Assembly (NCBI RefSeq): GCF_003096715.1
Contig: NZ_QEOL01000024.1
Span: 87,857-151,856 of the forward strand
DNA from: Paraburkholderia silvatlantica
GTDB lineage: Bacteria > Pseudomonadota > Gammaproteobacteria > Burkholderiales > Burkholderiaceae
DNA length: 64,000 nucleotides
Direction: 5' to 3'
Below are positions 32,393 to 40,925 of this stretch, piece after piece. Both the position numbers and the translations under genes were made by a program. Under the pieces are notes generated by a model that saw only the letters and a list, made by a program, of their open reading frames with translations, made no database searches and was not told the origin of the DNA. How positions within the stretch are numbered: position 1 is the first letter of the stretch; each line of letters starts with the position of its first letter.

Positions 32393-32419
32393 ATTACGGC
32401 GCGTGCGAGGGATCCTTTA
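32393..32419 (-). promoter_or_regulatory. FliA (sigma-28)-like promoter of the Cache chemoreceptor gene
   Basis: Read on the minus strand, TAAAGGAT (32419-32412), an exact 11-base spacer and GCCGTAAT (32400-32393) match the sigma-28 consensus TAAAGTTT-N11-GCCGATAA at 6 of 8 and 5 of 8 positions. The start codon is 66 bases downstream, the normal distance for flagellar-class promoters. Confidence 0.5.
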
Positions 32420-32530
32420 GGGGTAGGACCGAAAAACCTTACAGCCATGTAAAGATTGCCGATCGGTCATGCCAATTTGCTGCGCAGACTGTGGGATGTT
32501 TCGGATCCCAAAACAAGATCGATACAAGGG

Positions 32531-32553
32531 AAAGGGCGCACGAAGCGCCCTTT
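32531..32553 (-). terminator. Hairpin terminator of copA
   Basis: AAAGGGCGC (32531-32539) pairs with GCGCCCTTT (32545-32553) around a 5-base loop, about 40 bases past the copA stop codon in the direction of its transcription. On the minus strand the stem ends in TTT and continues with CCCTTG, a modest T-rich tail. Confidence 0.6.
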
Positions 32554-32594
32554 CGTTATGTTCCGCGCGATACGTCGCGCCGTGAAATTCTGCG

Positions 32595-35084
32595 CTAGCG
32601 GCGGGCCCGCCACGTTCTGAGCAAGAGCGCGTTGGTCACGACGCTCACGCTGGAAAACGCCATGGCCGCGCCCGCGAGCATGGGGTTGAGCAAGCCGAAG
32701 GCGGCGAGCGGAATCCCGATCAGGTTGTAGAAGAACGCCCAGAACAGGTTCTGCTGGATCTTGCGCCACGTGCGCCGCGAAATATCGATTGCGGCGGCAA
32801 CGAGCGCCGGGTCGCCGCGCATGAGCGTGATGCCCGCCGCGTGCATGGCGACGTCGGTGCCCGTCGCCATGGCGATGCCGATGTCGGCGGCGGCGAGCGC
32901 CGGCGCATCGTTGATGCCGTCGCCGGCCATTGCGACGATGCCGCCGCTCTGGATCTTGAGGTCGCGGATCGTGCGCGCCTTGTCGTCGGGCAGCACCTGC
33001 GCATGAACTTCGCCGATGCCGAGCTGCGCGGCCACGGCCGCCGCGCTGCCCGCGTTGTCGCCGGTCACGAGCACGCTGCGGATGCCCATCGCCTCGAGGC
33101 TCGCAATGGCTTCGCGCGCCGTGGGCTTCACGGTGTCGCCGAAAGCGAGCAGGGCGAGCACGCCGCCGTGCGGCTCGAATAGCCATGACACCGTATTGCC
33201 CGCTGCTTCGAGCGTACGCGCGCGGGCCGCGAGCGCGGGCGGCACGGCGAGCGCCAGTTCGTCGAGCCAGCGGCCGCTGCCGATGGCGATGCGCCGGCCG
33301 GTCACTTCGGCCTCCACGCCGCGCCCGGGCACCGCGCGCGCATGGGCGGCGCCGGCCAGGACGTCTCGCGCCTGGGCGTTGGCGTGCGCCTCATACGCCT
33401 GCACCACGGCCTTCGCGAGCGGGTGATCGCTTTGCCGCTGCACGGCGGCGGCGAGCGCGAGCGCCTCGCCGCGCTCGAGTCCCTCGGCCGCATCGAACGC
33501 GGTGAGCGAGGGCTGGCCGAGCGTGAGCGTGCCGGTCTTGTCGAAGGCGACCACGCTCACGCTGTGGGCGGTCTCCAATGCTTCGGCATCCTTGATGAGC
33601 ACGCCCTGGCGCGCGGCCACGCCGGTCCCGGCCATGATCGCGGCAGGCGTGGCGAGGCCGAGCGCGCACGGGCAGGCGATCACGAGCACGGCCACGGCGT
33701 TGAGGATCGCCGTTTCGGCGCTCGCGCCCGCGATCAGCCAGCCGCCCAGCGTGAGGGCCGCGATCACGAGAATCGCGGGGACGAACACGGCGCTCACGCG
33801 GTCGACGAGACGCTGGATCGGCGCCTTTTCGGCCTGCGCGCTTTCCACGAGGCGAATGATGCGTGCCAGCGTGGTTTCCGCGCCGATGGCCGTGGTGCGC
33901 AGGAGAATCGCGCCTTCGCCGTTGATCGAGCCGGCCGTGACGGGGTCGTCCGGCGCTTTCGGCACCGGCAGGCTTTCGCCGGTGATGAGCGATTCGTCGA
34001 TGTGGCTGCGGCCTTCGAGCACGACGCCGTCCACGGGCACGCGCTCGCCGGGACGCACGACTACCACGGCGCCCACGCGAACCTGGGCGAGCGGGACTTC
34101 GCGCTCCTCGGCGTTGGCGCCATTTGCGCCATCGACACGGATGCGCGCGCGATCGGGCCGCAGCGCGTTGAGGGCGCGGATCGCGTCGGTGGTCTGGCGC
34201 TTCGCGCGCGCTTCGAGCCATTTGCCGAAGCGCACGAGCGTGATGACGACCGCCGCAGCCTCGAAATACAGATGCGCCATGTCGCCTGGGTGCGCGAGCA
34301 TCGAATAGACGCTCACGCCATACGCGGCCGAGGTGCCGAGCGCGACCAGCAGATCCATGTTGCCCGCGCCCGCGCGCACGGCCTTCCAGGCGGCGCGGTA
34401 GAAGCGCGCGCCGAACACGAACTGCACGACGCTCGCAAGCGCCAGCTGCGCCGCGGCGGGCAGCATCCAGTCGAACCCGAGCCAGTGGCCGAACATCGGC
34501 AGCACGAGCGGGACGGTGAGCACGGCCGAAACCAGCACGGCGCGCCATTCGCGGCGCGCTTCGTCGCCGGCAGTGGCGCGCTTCGCGGGGGCGGCGGTAT
34601 CTTGGTCGGCGGCGAGCGGCGTGGCTTCATAGCCGGCCTTCTTGACGGCGGCGACGAGCAGGTCCTGCAATTCGCCCGTGAGCGGCGAGCGCGTGTTGAC
34701 GGTGGCCTGCTCGGTGGCGAGGTTCACGCTTACGCCAGCCACGCCGGGCACGCGCGCGAGTGCCTTCTCGACGCGGTTCGCGCACGAAGCGCATGTCATC
34801 CCGCCGATGGCGAACGTGGCGGCTTCCGTGGCGACGGGCACGGCTTCGTAGCCGGCCTTTTCGACGGCTGCGAGGAGGGCGGCTACGAGGGCGGCGGGCG
34901 CGACGCCGCCGCTGGCCTCGACGGTCGCCTTTTCCGTGGCGAGGTTGACCGAGGCGCGCGTGACGCCCGGCACCTTGGCAAGCGCTTTCTCGACGCGCAT
35001 GGCGCACGAGGCGCACGTCATGCCGTGGATCTCGAGTTCGGCTACAGCGGTATCCGTGCGCTCTGCTACGAGGGGTTCATTCAT
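32595..35084 (-). CDS. copA: Copper-exporting P1B-type ATPase with two metal-binding domains
   Basis: The 829-residue pump removes Cu(I) from the cytoplasm. Two heavy-metal-associated domains carry GMTCASC (Cys24/Cys27 and Cys98/Cys101). The transport site is CPC in IACPCALGLATP; phosphorylation occurs in DKTGTLT; other P-type marks are TGES in the actuator domain, SDHPLAKA (HP motif of P1B pumps) and GDGINDAPAL. Eight membrane segments are expected. The CPC plus the C-terminal membrane motifs (YNLIGIPLAAFGLLNP, and MAFSSVSVVTNALLLR) fit the Cu(I) group. A CueR/MerR-type promoter lies 38-68 bases upstream. No chaperone (copZ) or regulator gene (cueR) is next to it. Confidence 0.95.
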   Translation of the reverse strand: MNEPLVAERTDTAVAELEIHGMTCASCAMRVEKALAKVPGVTRASVNLATEKATVEASGGVAPAALVAALLAAVEKAGYEAVPVATEAATFAIGGMTCASCANRVEKALARVPGVAGVSVNLATEQATVNTRSPLTGELQDLLVAAVKKAGYEATPLAADQDTAAPAKRATAGDEARREWRAVLVSAVLTVPLVLPMFGHWLGFDWMLPAAAQLALASVVQFVFGARFYRAAWKAVRAGAGNMDLLVALGTSAAYGVSVYSMLAHPGDMAHLYFEAAAVVITLVRFGKWLEARAKRQTTDAIRALNALRPDRARIRVDGANGANAEEREVPLAQVRVGAVVVVRPGERVPVDGVVLEGRSHIDESLITGESLPVPKAPDDPVTAGSINGEGAILLRTTAIGAETTLARIIRLVESAQAEKAPIQRLVDRVSAVFVPAILVIAALTLGGWLIAGASAETAILNAVAVLVIACPCALGLATPAAIMAGTGVAARQGVLIKDAEALETAHSVSVVAFDKTGTLTLGQPSLTAFDAAEGLERGEALALAAAVQRQSDHPLAKAVVQAYEAHANAQARDVLAGAAHARAVPGRGVEAEVTGRRIAIGSGRWLDELALAVPPALAARARTLEAAGNTVSWLFEPHGGVLALLAFGDTVKPTAREAIASLEAMGIRSVLVTGDNAGSAAAVAAQLGIGEVHAQVLPDDKARTIRDLKIQSGGIVAMAGDGINDAPALAAADIGIAMATGTDVAMHAAGITLMRGDPALVAAAIDISRRTWRKIQQNLFWAFFYNLIGIPLAAFGLLNPMLAGAAMAFSSVSVVTNALLLRTWRARR

Positions 35085-35121
35085 GATGGGGTGCGAGCAC
35101 TGGCTGTCATCGATGTTAAGC

Positions 35122-35152
35122 AGTATCTACGTTCCCATCATGGGAAGGTCAA
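35122..35152 (-). promoter_or_regulatory. MerR/CueR-type promoter of copA with 19-bp spacer
   Basis: On the minus strand TTGACC (35152-35147) and GATACT (35127-35122) are separated by exactly 19 bases, the over-long spacing that MerR-family activators correct by bending DNA. The spacer holds the dyad of a copper-responsive CueR/HmrR box: the strand reads GACCTTCCCATGATGGGAAC, very similar to copA promoters of other Gram-negative bacteria (GACCTTCCCnnnnnnGGAAGG). This predicts copper-induced transcription of copA. Confidence 0.8.
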
Positions 35153-35378
35153 GGGGCGACACTACGCCACTTCCGTTTCAGAAGGCAAGCTATCCAGCTG
35201 TAACGCAATATTCCGCGCCGCAGTCTTTTCAGGCCCATGCGCGAGCGATACGATACCTACCGGCGGCATTGGCGCCGTGCCGCGCGTATTTGACGACGGC
35301 CCTGGGGGGGCCCGCGCGCGGAGTGGCCAGCCGGTCGACGTCACTTCATGGACCGCCCGCACCGAATACAACCAACAA

Positions 35379-36833
35379 ATGACAACAATACATCGAGCAT
35401 TCTCTACGTACCGTAGCTGCTCCGCGCTTGCCTGCCTTGCCCTGATCGCCGGATGCGCCTCGGCGCCGGGCGACGTGGCGCCGAAGAGCAACGGCTGGAT
35501 GAAGGACGAAGTCTCCGACTCCTATGTGTTCGGCTACCCGCTCGTGCTGATGGACGTGGCGCGCGAAGCCGCCACTGGCAGCGGGCCCGGCCAGGCCGCG
35601 CCGAACACGCTGCGCCACGCGCAGTCGCTGCCGCCCGTCGGGGCGTCGAGCCCGCCCGAGCCCAACCTCGACACGCTGGCTTCCAGCGGCTGGCTCGACG
35701 TTTCGAGCGAGCCGGTGCTCGTCACGCTGCCCGACACGCATGGCCGCTACATGGACGCGCGCGCGCTCGACATGTGGACGAACGTTGTCTGGTCGACGGC
35801 CGCCGCCCAGACCGGCGAACGTGTCAGCGGTCTGAAAGCGCAAACGATTGCATTCGTGCCGGTCGGCTGGAAGGGTACGCTGCCCGCGCGCGTGAAGCGC
35901 GTCGAGGTGTCGACGCGCTACGTTTGGTTCCTCGCGCGCATCCAGACGCGCGGCGGCGGCGACCTCGCGGCCGTGCGACGGCTGCAGCACGGCCTGCAGG
36001 TCGCGGCGCTTTCCGAATGGGACGATCGCAGCGCACGCGGCAAGGCCGGCGCTCGCGGCGGCCGCGGCAACGAGCCGGCCGGCGCCACACAGAGCGGCGA
36101 TCCGGCCGCGCCGGGCACGCCGTCCGCCCAGGTTGCGGCGCTCGACGCGAACGGTTTCTTCAACCGGCTCGCCCAGGCGCTGGAAGACAACCCGCCCGCG
36201 ACGGACGACGCGCACGCGCTCAAGATTCTCGGCGACATTGGCGTGCATCCGGGCGACCCGGCGCAGTTGCCCTCGGGCGCAAAGGATGCCGCGGTCGTGA
36301 AGGCGGGCCTCGCCGATGGCCGCACCCGCGCCGCGACGCCGCCGCCCAACCTGCTGGCGGGCAACGGATGGCTCTGGGTGGGCGACGACGCGGGCAACTA
36401 CGGCCCCGACTATGCGCTGCGTGCCTATGCGGCGTACACGTCGCCGGGGTTGCCGACGACACGCGACGAGGTGCGCGCCCGCGTGAGCCAGGACAGCGAC
36501 GGTCATGCGCTCAACGGCGCGAACCGCTACACGATCCACTTCACGGCAAAGCAGTTGCCGCCGGTGCGCGGCTTCTGGTCGATCACGGCCTATACGACCG
36601 ACGGCGCGCTCGACGCCGACGCGCCCGTGCGCGTGGCGTTCGGCGACCGCAGCGGCGCACGGCGCAACCGCGACGGCTCGCTCGACGTGCACGTGAGCGC
36701 CGAGCGGCCGCGCGGCGGCGCGAACTGGGTGCCGGCGCCGCATGGCGACTTCCGTCTCGTGATGCGGCTCTACGCCGCGAAGCCGCAAGCGACCGATGGC
36801 AGCTGGCAGCCGCCCGCCGTCGAGCGGCAGTAA
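35379..36833 (+). CDS. DUF1254/DUF1214 domain lipoprotein
   Basis: The 484-residue protein has a lipoprotein signal (SALACLALIAGC, Cys at about residue 24), so it is lipidated in the envelope. It then shows the DUF1254 pattern (SDSYVFGYPLVLMDVARE, the PNLDTLASSGWLDVSSEPVLV strand, and GRYMDARALDMWTNV) and, in the C-terminal 120 residues, the DUF1214 pattern (GANRYTIHFTAKQLPPV, then GFWSITAYTTDGA and the polar end). The function of these domains is unknown; they occur in secreted proteins of many bacteria. A low-complexity Gly/Ala-rich linker of about 40 residues (GKAGARGGRGNEPAG region) between the two domains looks like an insertion. The ATG at 35379 lacks a strong ribosome-binding site. Confidence 0.87.
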   Translation: MTTIHRAFSTYRSCSALACLALIAGCASAPGDVAPKSNGWMKDEVSDSYVFGYPLVLMDVAREAATGSGPGQAAPNTLRHAQSLPPVGASSPPEPNLDTLASSGWLDVSSEPVLVTLPDTHGRYMDARALDMWTNVVWSTAAAQTGERVSGLKAQTIAFVPVGWKGTLPARVKRVEVSTRYVWFLARIQTRGGGDLAAVRRLQHGLQVAALSEWDDRSARGKAGARGGRGNEPAGATQSGDPAAPGTPSAQVAALDANGFFNRLAQALEDNPPATDDAHALKILGDIGVHPGDPAQLPSGAKDAAVVKAGLADGRTRAATPPPNLLAGNGWLWVGDDAGNYGPDYALRAYAAYTSPGLPTTRDEVRARVSQDSDGHALNGANRYTIHFTAKQLPPVRGFWSITAYTTDGALDADAPVRVAFGDRSGARRNRDGSLDVHVSAERPRGGANWVPAPHGDFRLVMRLYAAKPQATDGSWQPPAVERQ

Positions 36834-36844
36834 GCGCTGAATCA

Positions 36845-36881
36845 GGCGTTGGCGGGACGCTGTCCCGCCAACGCCCTTTTT
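36845..36881 (+). terminator. Strong intrinsic terminator after the DUF1254 gene
   Basis: GGCGTTGGCGGGAC (36845-36858) pairs perfectly over 14 bp with GTCCCGCCAACGCC (36862-36875), with a 3-base loop, followed by CTTTTT. This is a textbook factor-independent terminator. Confidence 0.95.
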
Positions 36882-37127
36882 GCGCCGCATAAATTCACTC
36901 GAGCGCGCAACGCCCGCATTCTTATGCATCGCGCAACACGCGCGACATAGCGGGCAATCGCACTTCCCTTGTTACTTCTTGTTGCGCAATACCTGCGCCG
37001 CAGGCGGCGTTTTCCCGCCGTCCGATCTTCTATCGGACCTATACTTCCGGCTGTCGGCATCCCCGGATTTCCGACATCAGACCCACATCCAGCGGCGGGC
37101 CTGTTGCCGCCTCATCCGCAAGCAAGC

Positions 37128-40100
37128 ATGGCAAGCCTCAACAAAGCGTCGCTCAACTCTTCCTTGCAATCGGTGCGCGCGGTCGCGCGTGCGCCCCGCA
37201 CCCGGCGCATCCTCACGGGCGTCCTCATCTTTCTGATTGTGTTCGGTCTGCTCGGCTTCTTCGCCGCGCCGCCGATCATTCGCCACGTTGCCGAGCAGCA
37301 GTTGAGCAAGCAGCTCGACCGGCCCGTCACGATCGGCCGCATCGCGCTCAATCCGTACACGCTGCGTCTCGAAGCGGACCGCGTGCATATCGGCGAGCGC
37401 GGCGGCAACGGCGACTTCTTCGATGTCTCGCGCGCCGTCGTGCAGGCGTCGTGGTCGTCGATCTTTCACGCGGCGCCCATTGTCGAGGAACTGCGGCTCG
37501 ACTCGCCGCGCGCCACGATCGTGCGGCTCGACGCGCAGCACTTCAACTTCTCGGACCTCATCGAGAAGTTCTCGACGCCCTCGAAACCGAACAGCAAGCC
37601 CGCGCAGTTTTCGGTTTCGAACATCCGCATCGAGAACGGCCAGATCACCTTCGACGATCGCCTGCTCAACGAAAAGCACGTGATCGACCGCTGGTCGCTC
37701 GGCATTCCGTTCATCGCCACGCTGCCTTCCAAGACCGATATCTTCGTCCAGCCGATGCTGCGCGCGCGCATCGACGGGGCGAGCACGCTCGCCATCGACG
37801 GCAGGACCAAGCCGTTTTCCGCGACGCGCGAGTCGGAAGTGGAGCTGCGCCTGACCGACCTCGACGTGCCGAAGCTCCTCACCTACGCGCCGACGAAGCT
37901 GCCCGTCACAGTGAAGAGCGGCAAGCTCTCGACCAACCTCAAGCTCGATTTCGTGATGTCGGGCGAGAAGCCCACGCTGCGCGTGACGGGCACGACCGAC
38001 CTGAACGACTTCGACTCGACCGACAACGCCAACGCGCCGTTCTTCGGCGCACGCAGCCTGCACGTGGCGGCGGCCTCGCTCGAACCGTTCAGCAACGCCT
38101 ATCGCTTCGACGAGATCCGTCTCGACGCGCCCACCGTGTGGGTCGCGCGCGACAAGCAAGGCGTGCTGAGCGTCGAGAAGCTGATGGGCGCGTCGGCGGC
38201 ACAAAATGCACCGGCTGAAAACAAGGCCGCGAGCGCCGCGCCGGCCTCGGGCGCCTCGGCTGCCCAGAGCGCGCAGGCGGCGTCCGGAGAAGCGAAGCCC
38301 GCGCCGCTCGATCTCTCGATCCGCCAGTTCGCGCTCACGAACGGCACCGTGCACATCGCTGACGATCTGCCCGCGCGGCCGGTGAACCTCGACCTCACCC
38401 AGCTTTCCGCCACGCTCGCCAACTTCTCGAGCACCGCGAAGGCGGGCGCGCCATTTACGTTCGCGACCACCGCGAATGACGGCGGCACGGCCAAGGCGTC
38501 GGGCACGTTCAGCATGGCGGGCAGGAACGCCGAAGCCAACATCGCGCTCGAGCGCGTGAGCCTGCCGCAGGCGCAACCGTATATCGACAACCTGAGCGGC
38601 GCGCAGATTCTGGACGGCAAGCTCAATCTCACGTCCACGCTCAAGGCTGACTGGGCGCAGCAGCCTGCCGTCGTGCAGGTCGGCCAGAGCACGCTCGGCC
38701 TCGAATCGCTCAAGCTCGCGGCGCGCGGCGCGAAGGAACCGGCCATCGCGCTCGCCCAGGGCACGGTGCAGGTGAGCGGCATCGACCTCAACGCGCGCAA
38801 GGCGCAGATCGCTTCGGTGGACGTGACGGGTCTCGTGATGAACGCCGAGCGCCAGAAGGACGGCAAGATCGACCTGGCGCAGCTCGCCTCCACGCATCAG
38901 GCGGCGCCCGAGCGCACGGCGATTCGCGCCGCGCAGAAGTCGGTGCGGGAGGGCCCGGCCTGGCGCTACACGATCGACGCTTTCACGCTGAACAACGGCA
39001 CGATCAACTTCACGGATAGCTCGACGCAGCGCCCGGTCAAGCTTGCCATCACGCCGTTCGACCTGAAGATCCAGCAGATCAGCGACGACCTGAGGCACCC
39101 GCTGCCGGTCGACCTGAAGGCGACCGTCAACCGTAAGGGCACGCTGGCGCTGAGCGGCAAGATCAACCCCACGCCGCTCACGGCGCAACTCAAGATCGAC
39201 GCGAACCGGCTCGACGCCGCCGCGTTCGAGCCTTACTTCGGTAACCAGCTCAACGCGGTGATCGCGAGCGCGCTGCTCAACATGACCGGGCAGCTAACGG
39301 TTGCGCAGGGCAAGGCGCTCAAGGCGGACTATCGCGGCGACGCGGCGCTCGTGGACGTGCGCATGCTCGACAAGGCCACGTCCGCGCCGTTCGCGGGCTG
39401 GCGCTCGCTCGCGCTCACGAACCTGAAGGCGAATTACGACGACGCGCGCGGCACCGACGTGGACGCGAGCCGCGTGACCTTCGCCGGCTTCTATGGCCGC
39501 GTGCTGCTCGACGCGCAAGGCAAGCTCAATCTCAAGGACGTGGTTGCGCATCAAACCGGCGCGGCACAGTCGCTCACGCAGGATGCGGGCGGCAAGCCAG
39601 GCGCGCGCGAGCCCGTGCCGCTCACGCCGCAGGCGGCGAGCGCACCCGTGCAGACGGCGTCCGCACCCACGCCGGCTTCCGCGCCCGCGACGGTCGTGGC
39701 CGCGCAGCCGCCGAAGAACCCCGTGCGCATGCACTTCGGCGAGCTCGTGCTGCAGGACGGCCGCGTGAACTACACCGACAACTTCATCAAGCCGAACTAC
39801 ACCGCCGATCTCGTGCAGATCCACGGCACGGTGGGCGCGTTCGGCACGCAGTCGACGACGCCTGCGCCCGTGGACGTCTCCGCGAAGCTCTCGGCGAACG
39901 GTCCGCTCTCGATCAAGGGCACGGTGAATCCGCTCATCGAGAAGCCGTCGCTCGACCTCACGGCGAGCGCGCACGATATCGAGCTCACGAACCTCACGCC
40001 GTACTCGGCGAAGTATGCGGGCTACCCGATCACGAAGGGCAAGCTCAACGTCGACCTGCACTACCAGCTCGCGAACGACCAGCTCACGGCGAACAACCAT

Positions 40101-40910
40101 CTCTTCATCGACCAGCTCACGTTCGGCGATCACGTCGACAACGACACGGCCACCAAGCTGCCGGTGCGGCTCGCGATCTCGCTGCTCAAGAACCGCAAGG
40201 GCGAGATCGACGTGAACATTCCGGTGTCGGGCTCGCTCTCGAACCCCGAGTTCAGCCTGGGCGGCCTGATCTGGAAGGCGGTGCTCAACCTCATCGCGAA
40301 GGCGGTGACCGCGCCGTTCACGCTGCTCGCCAACGCATTCGGGGGCGGCGGTGAGGATCTCGGCTACGTCGAATTCGCAGCGGGCACGGCAACGCTGACC
40401 GATGCCGACCAGAAGAAGCTGGACACGATCGTGAAGGCGCTCGACGACAAGCCTTCGGTCAAGATCGACCTGATCGGCCGCGTCGATCCGGCCGTGGACA
40501 CGCCCGCGCTGCGCGAGCAGTACGTGGATCGCCTCGTGCGGCTTCAGAAGGTGAAGGACACGGTGGGCAACGGCGAGAGCGTGGATACCTCGCAGGTCAA
40601 GGTGGACGACAAGGAGTACGAGAAGTACCTCACCAAGGCCTATAAGGATGCCGACTTCAAGAAGCCGCACAACATGATCGGCTTCACGAAGACGCTGCCC
40701 GCGGACGACATGAAGCAGGCGCTGGCCGACCACGCGCCCGTTGACGACGCAACCTTGCGCAACCTCGCGCAGCAGCGCGCGCAGGCGGTACAGCAGTATT
40801 TCGAAGGCAAGGTCGATGCGAGCCGCGTGTTCATCGTGGCGCCCAGGCTGGACGCCAAGGGCATCGACGACAAGGGCGCGACGACGCGCGTGGATTTCGG
40901 GCTGAAATAA
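37128..40910 (+). CDS. Giant AsmA-like DUF748 envelope protein with OmpA-like C-terminal part
   Basis: The 1260-residue protein has a short cytoplasmic N-terminus and one membrane segment (about residues 26-48, ILTGVLIFLIVFGLLGFFAA), then a very long periplasmic region. This is built from repeated beta-rich units typical of DUF748/AsmA proteins (VTIGRIALNPYTLRLEADRV, FSVSNIRIENGQITFDDRLL, VRMHFGELVLQDGRVNYTDN). Low-complexity Ala/Pro stretches around residues 360-385 and 835-870 separate blocks. The C-terminal 170 residues (YVEFAAGTATLTDADQKKLDTI) resemble an OmpA-type domain. Large AsmA-like proteins form hydrophobic grooves that carry phospholipids between the membranes; DUF748 members are probably related, which is inference here. 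A frame extension to 36969 has no start support. Confidence 0.87.
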   Translation: MASLNKASLNSSLQSVRAVARAPRTRRILTGVLIFLIVFGLLGFFAAPPIIRHVAEQQLSKQLDRPVTIGRIALNPYTLRLEADRVHIGERGGNGDFFDVSRAVVQASWSSIFHAAPIVEELRLDSPRATIVRLDAQHFNFSDLIEKFSTPSKPNSKPAQFSVSNIRIENGQITFDDRLLNEKHVIDRWSLGIPFIATLPSKTDIFVQPMLRARIDGASTLAIDGRTKPFSATRESEVELRLTDLDVPKLLTYAPTKLPVTVKSGKLSTNLKLDFVMSGEKPTLRVTGTTDLNDFDSTDNANAPFFGARSLHVAAASLEPFSNAYRFDEIRLDAPTVWVARDKQGVLSVEKLMGASAAQNAPAENKAASAAPASGASAAQSAQAASGEAKPAPLDLSIRQFALTNGTVHIADDLPARPVNLDLTQLSATLANFSSTAKAGAPFTFATTANDGGTAKASGTFSMAGRNAEANIALERVSLPQAQPYIDNLSGAQILDGKLNLTSTLKADWAQQPAVVQVGQSTLGLESLKLAARGAKEPAIALAQGTVQVSGIDLNARKAQIASVDVTGLVMNAERQKDGKIDLAQLASTHQAAPERTAIRAAQKSVREGPAWRYTIDAFTLNNGTINFTDSSTQRPVKLAITPFDLKIQQISDDLRHPLPVDLKATVNRKGTLALSGKINPTPLTAQLKIDANRLDAAAFEPYFGNQLNAVIASALLNMTGQLTVAQGKALKADYRGDAALVDVRMLDKATSAPFAGWRSLALTNLKANYDDARGTDVDASRVTFAGFYGRVLLDAQGKLNLKDVVAHQTGAAQSLTQDAGGKPGAREPVPLTPQAASAPVQTASAPTPASAPATVVAAQPPKNPVRMHFGELVLQDGRVNYTDNFIKPNYTADLVQIHGTVGAFGTQSTTPAPVDVSAKLSANGPLSIKGTVNPLIEKPSLDLTASAHDIELTNLTPYSAKYAGYPITKGKLNVDLHYQLANDQLTANNHLFIDQLTFGDHVDNDTATKLPVRLAISLLKNRKGEIDVNIPVSGSLSNPEFSLGGLIWKAVLNLIAKAVTAPFTLLANAFGGGGEDLGYVEFAAGTATLTDADQKKLDTIVKALDDKPSVKIDLIGRVDPAVDTPALREQYVDRLVRLQKVKDTVGNGESVDTSQVKVDDKEYEKYLTKAYKDADFKKPHNMIGFTKTLPADDMKQALADHAPVDDATLRNLAQQRAQAVQQYFEGKVDASRVFIVAPRLDAKGIDDKGATTRVDFGLK

Positions 40911-40925
40911 GCGGCGCGCTTCGGT

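Noticed and set aside
33342..36833. 1163-residue open frame running across copA into the DUF1254 gene
   Set aside because: Its first two thirds are antisense to copA, which has all P-type ATPase motifs. Only the part from 35379 is coding.
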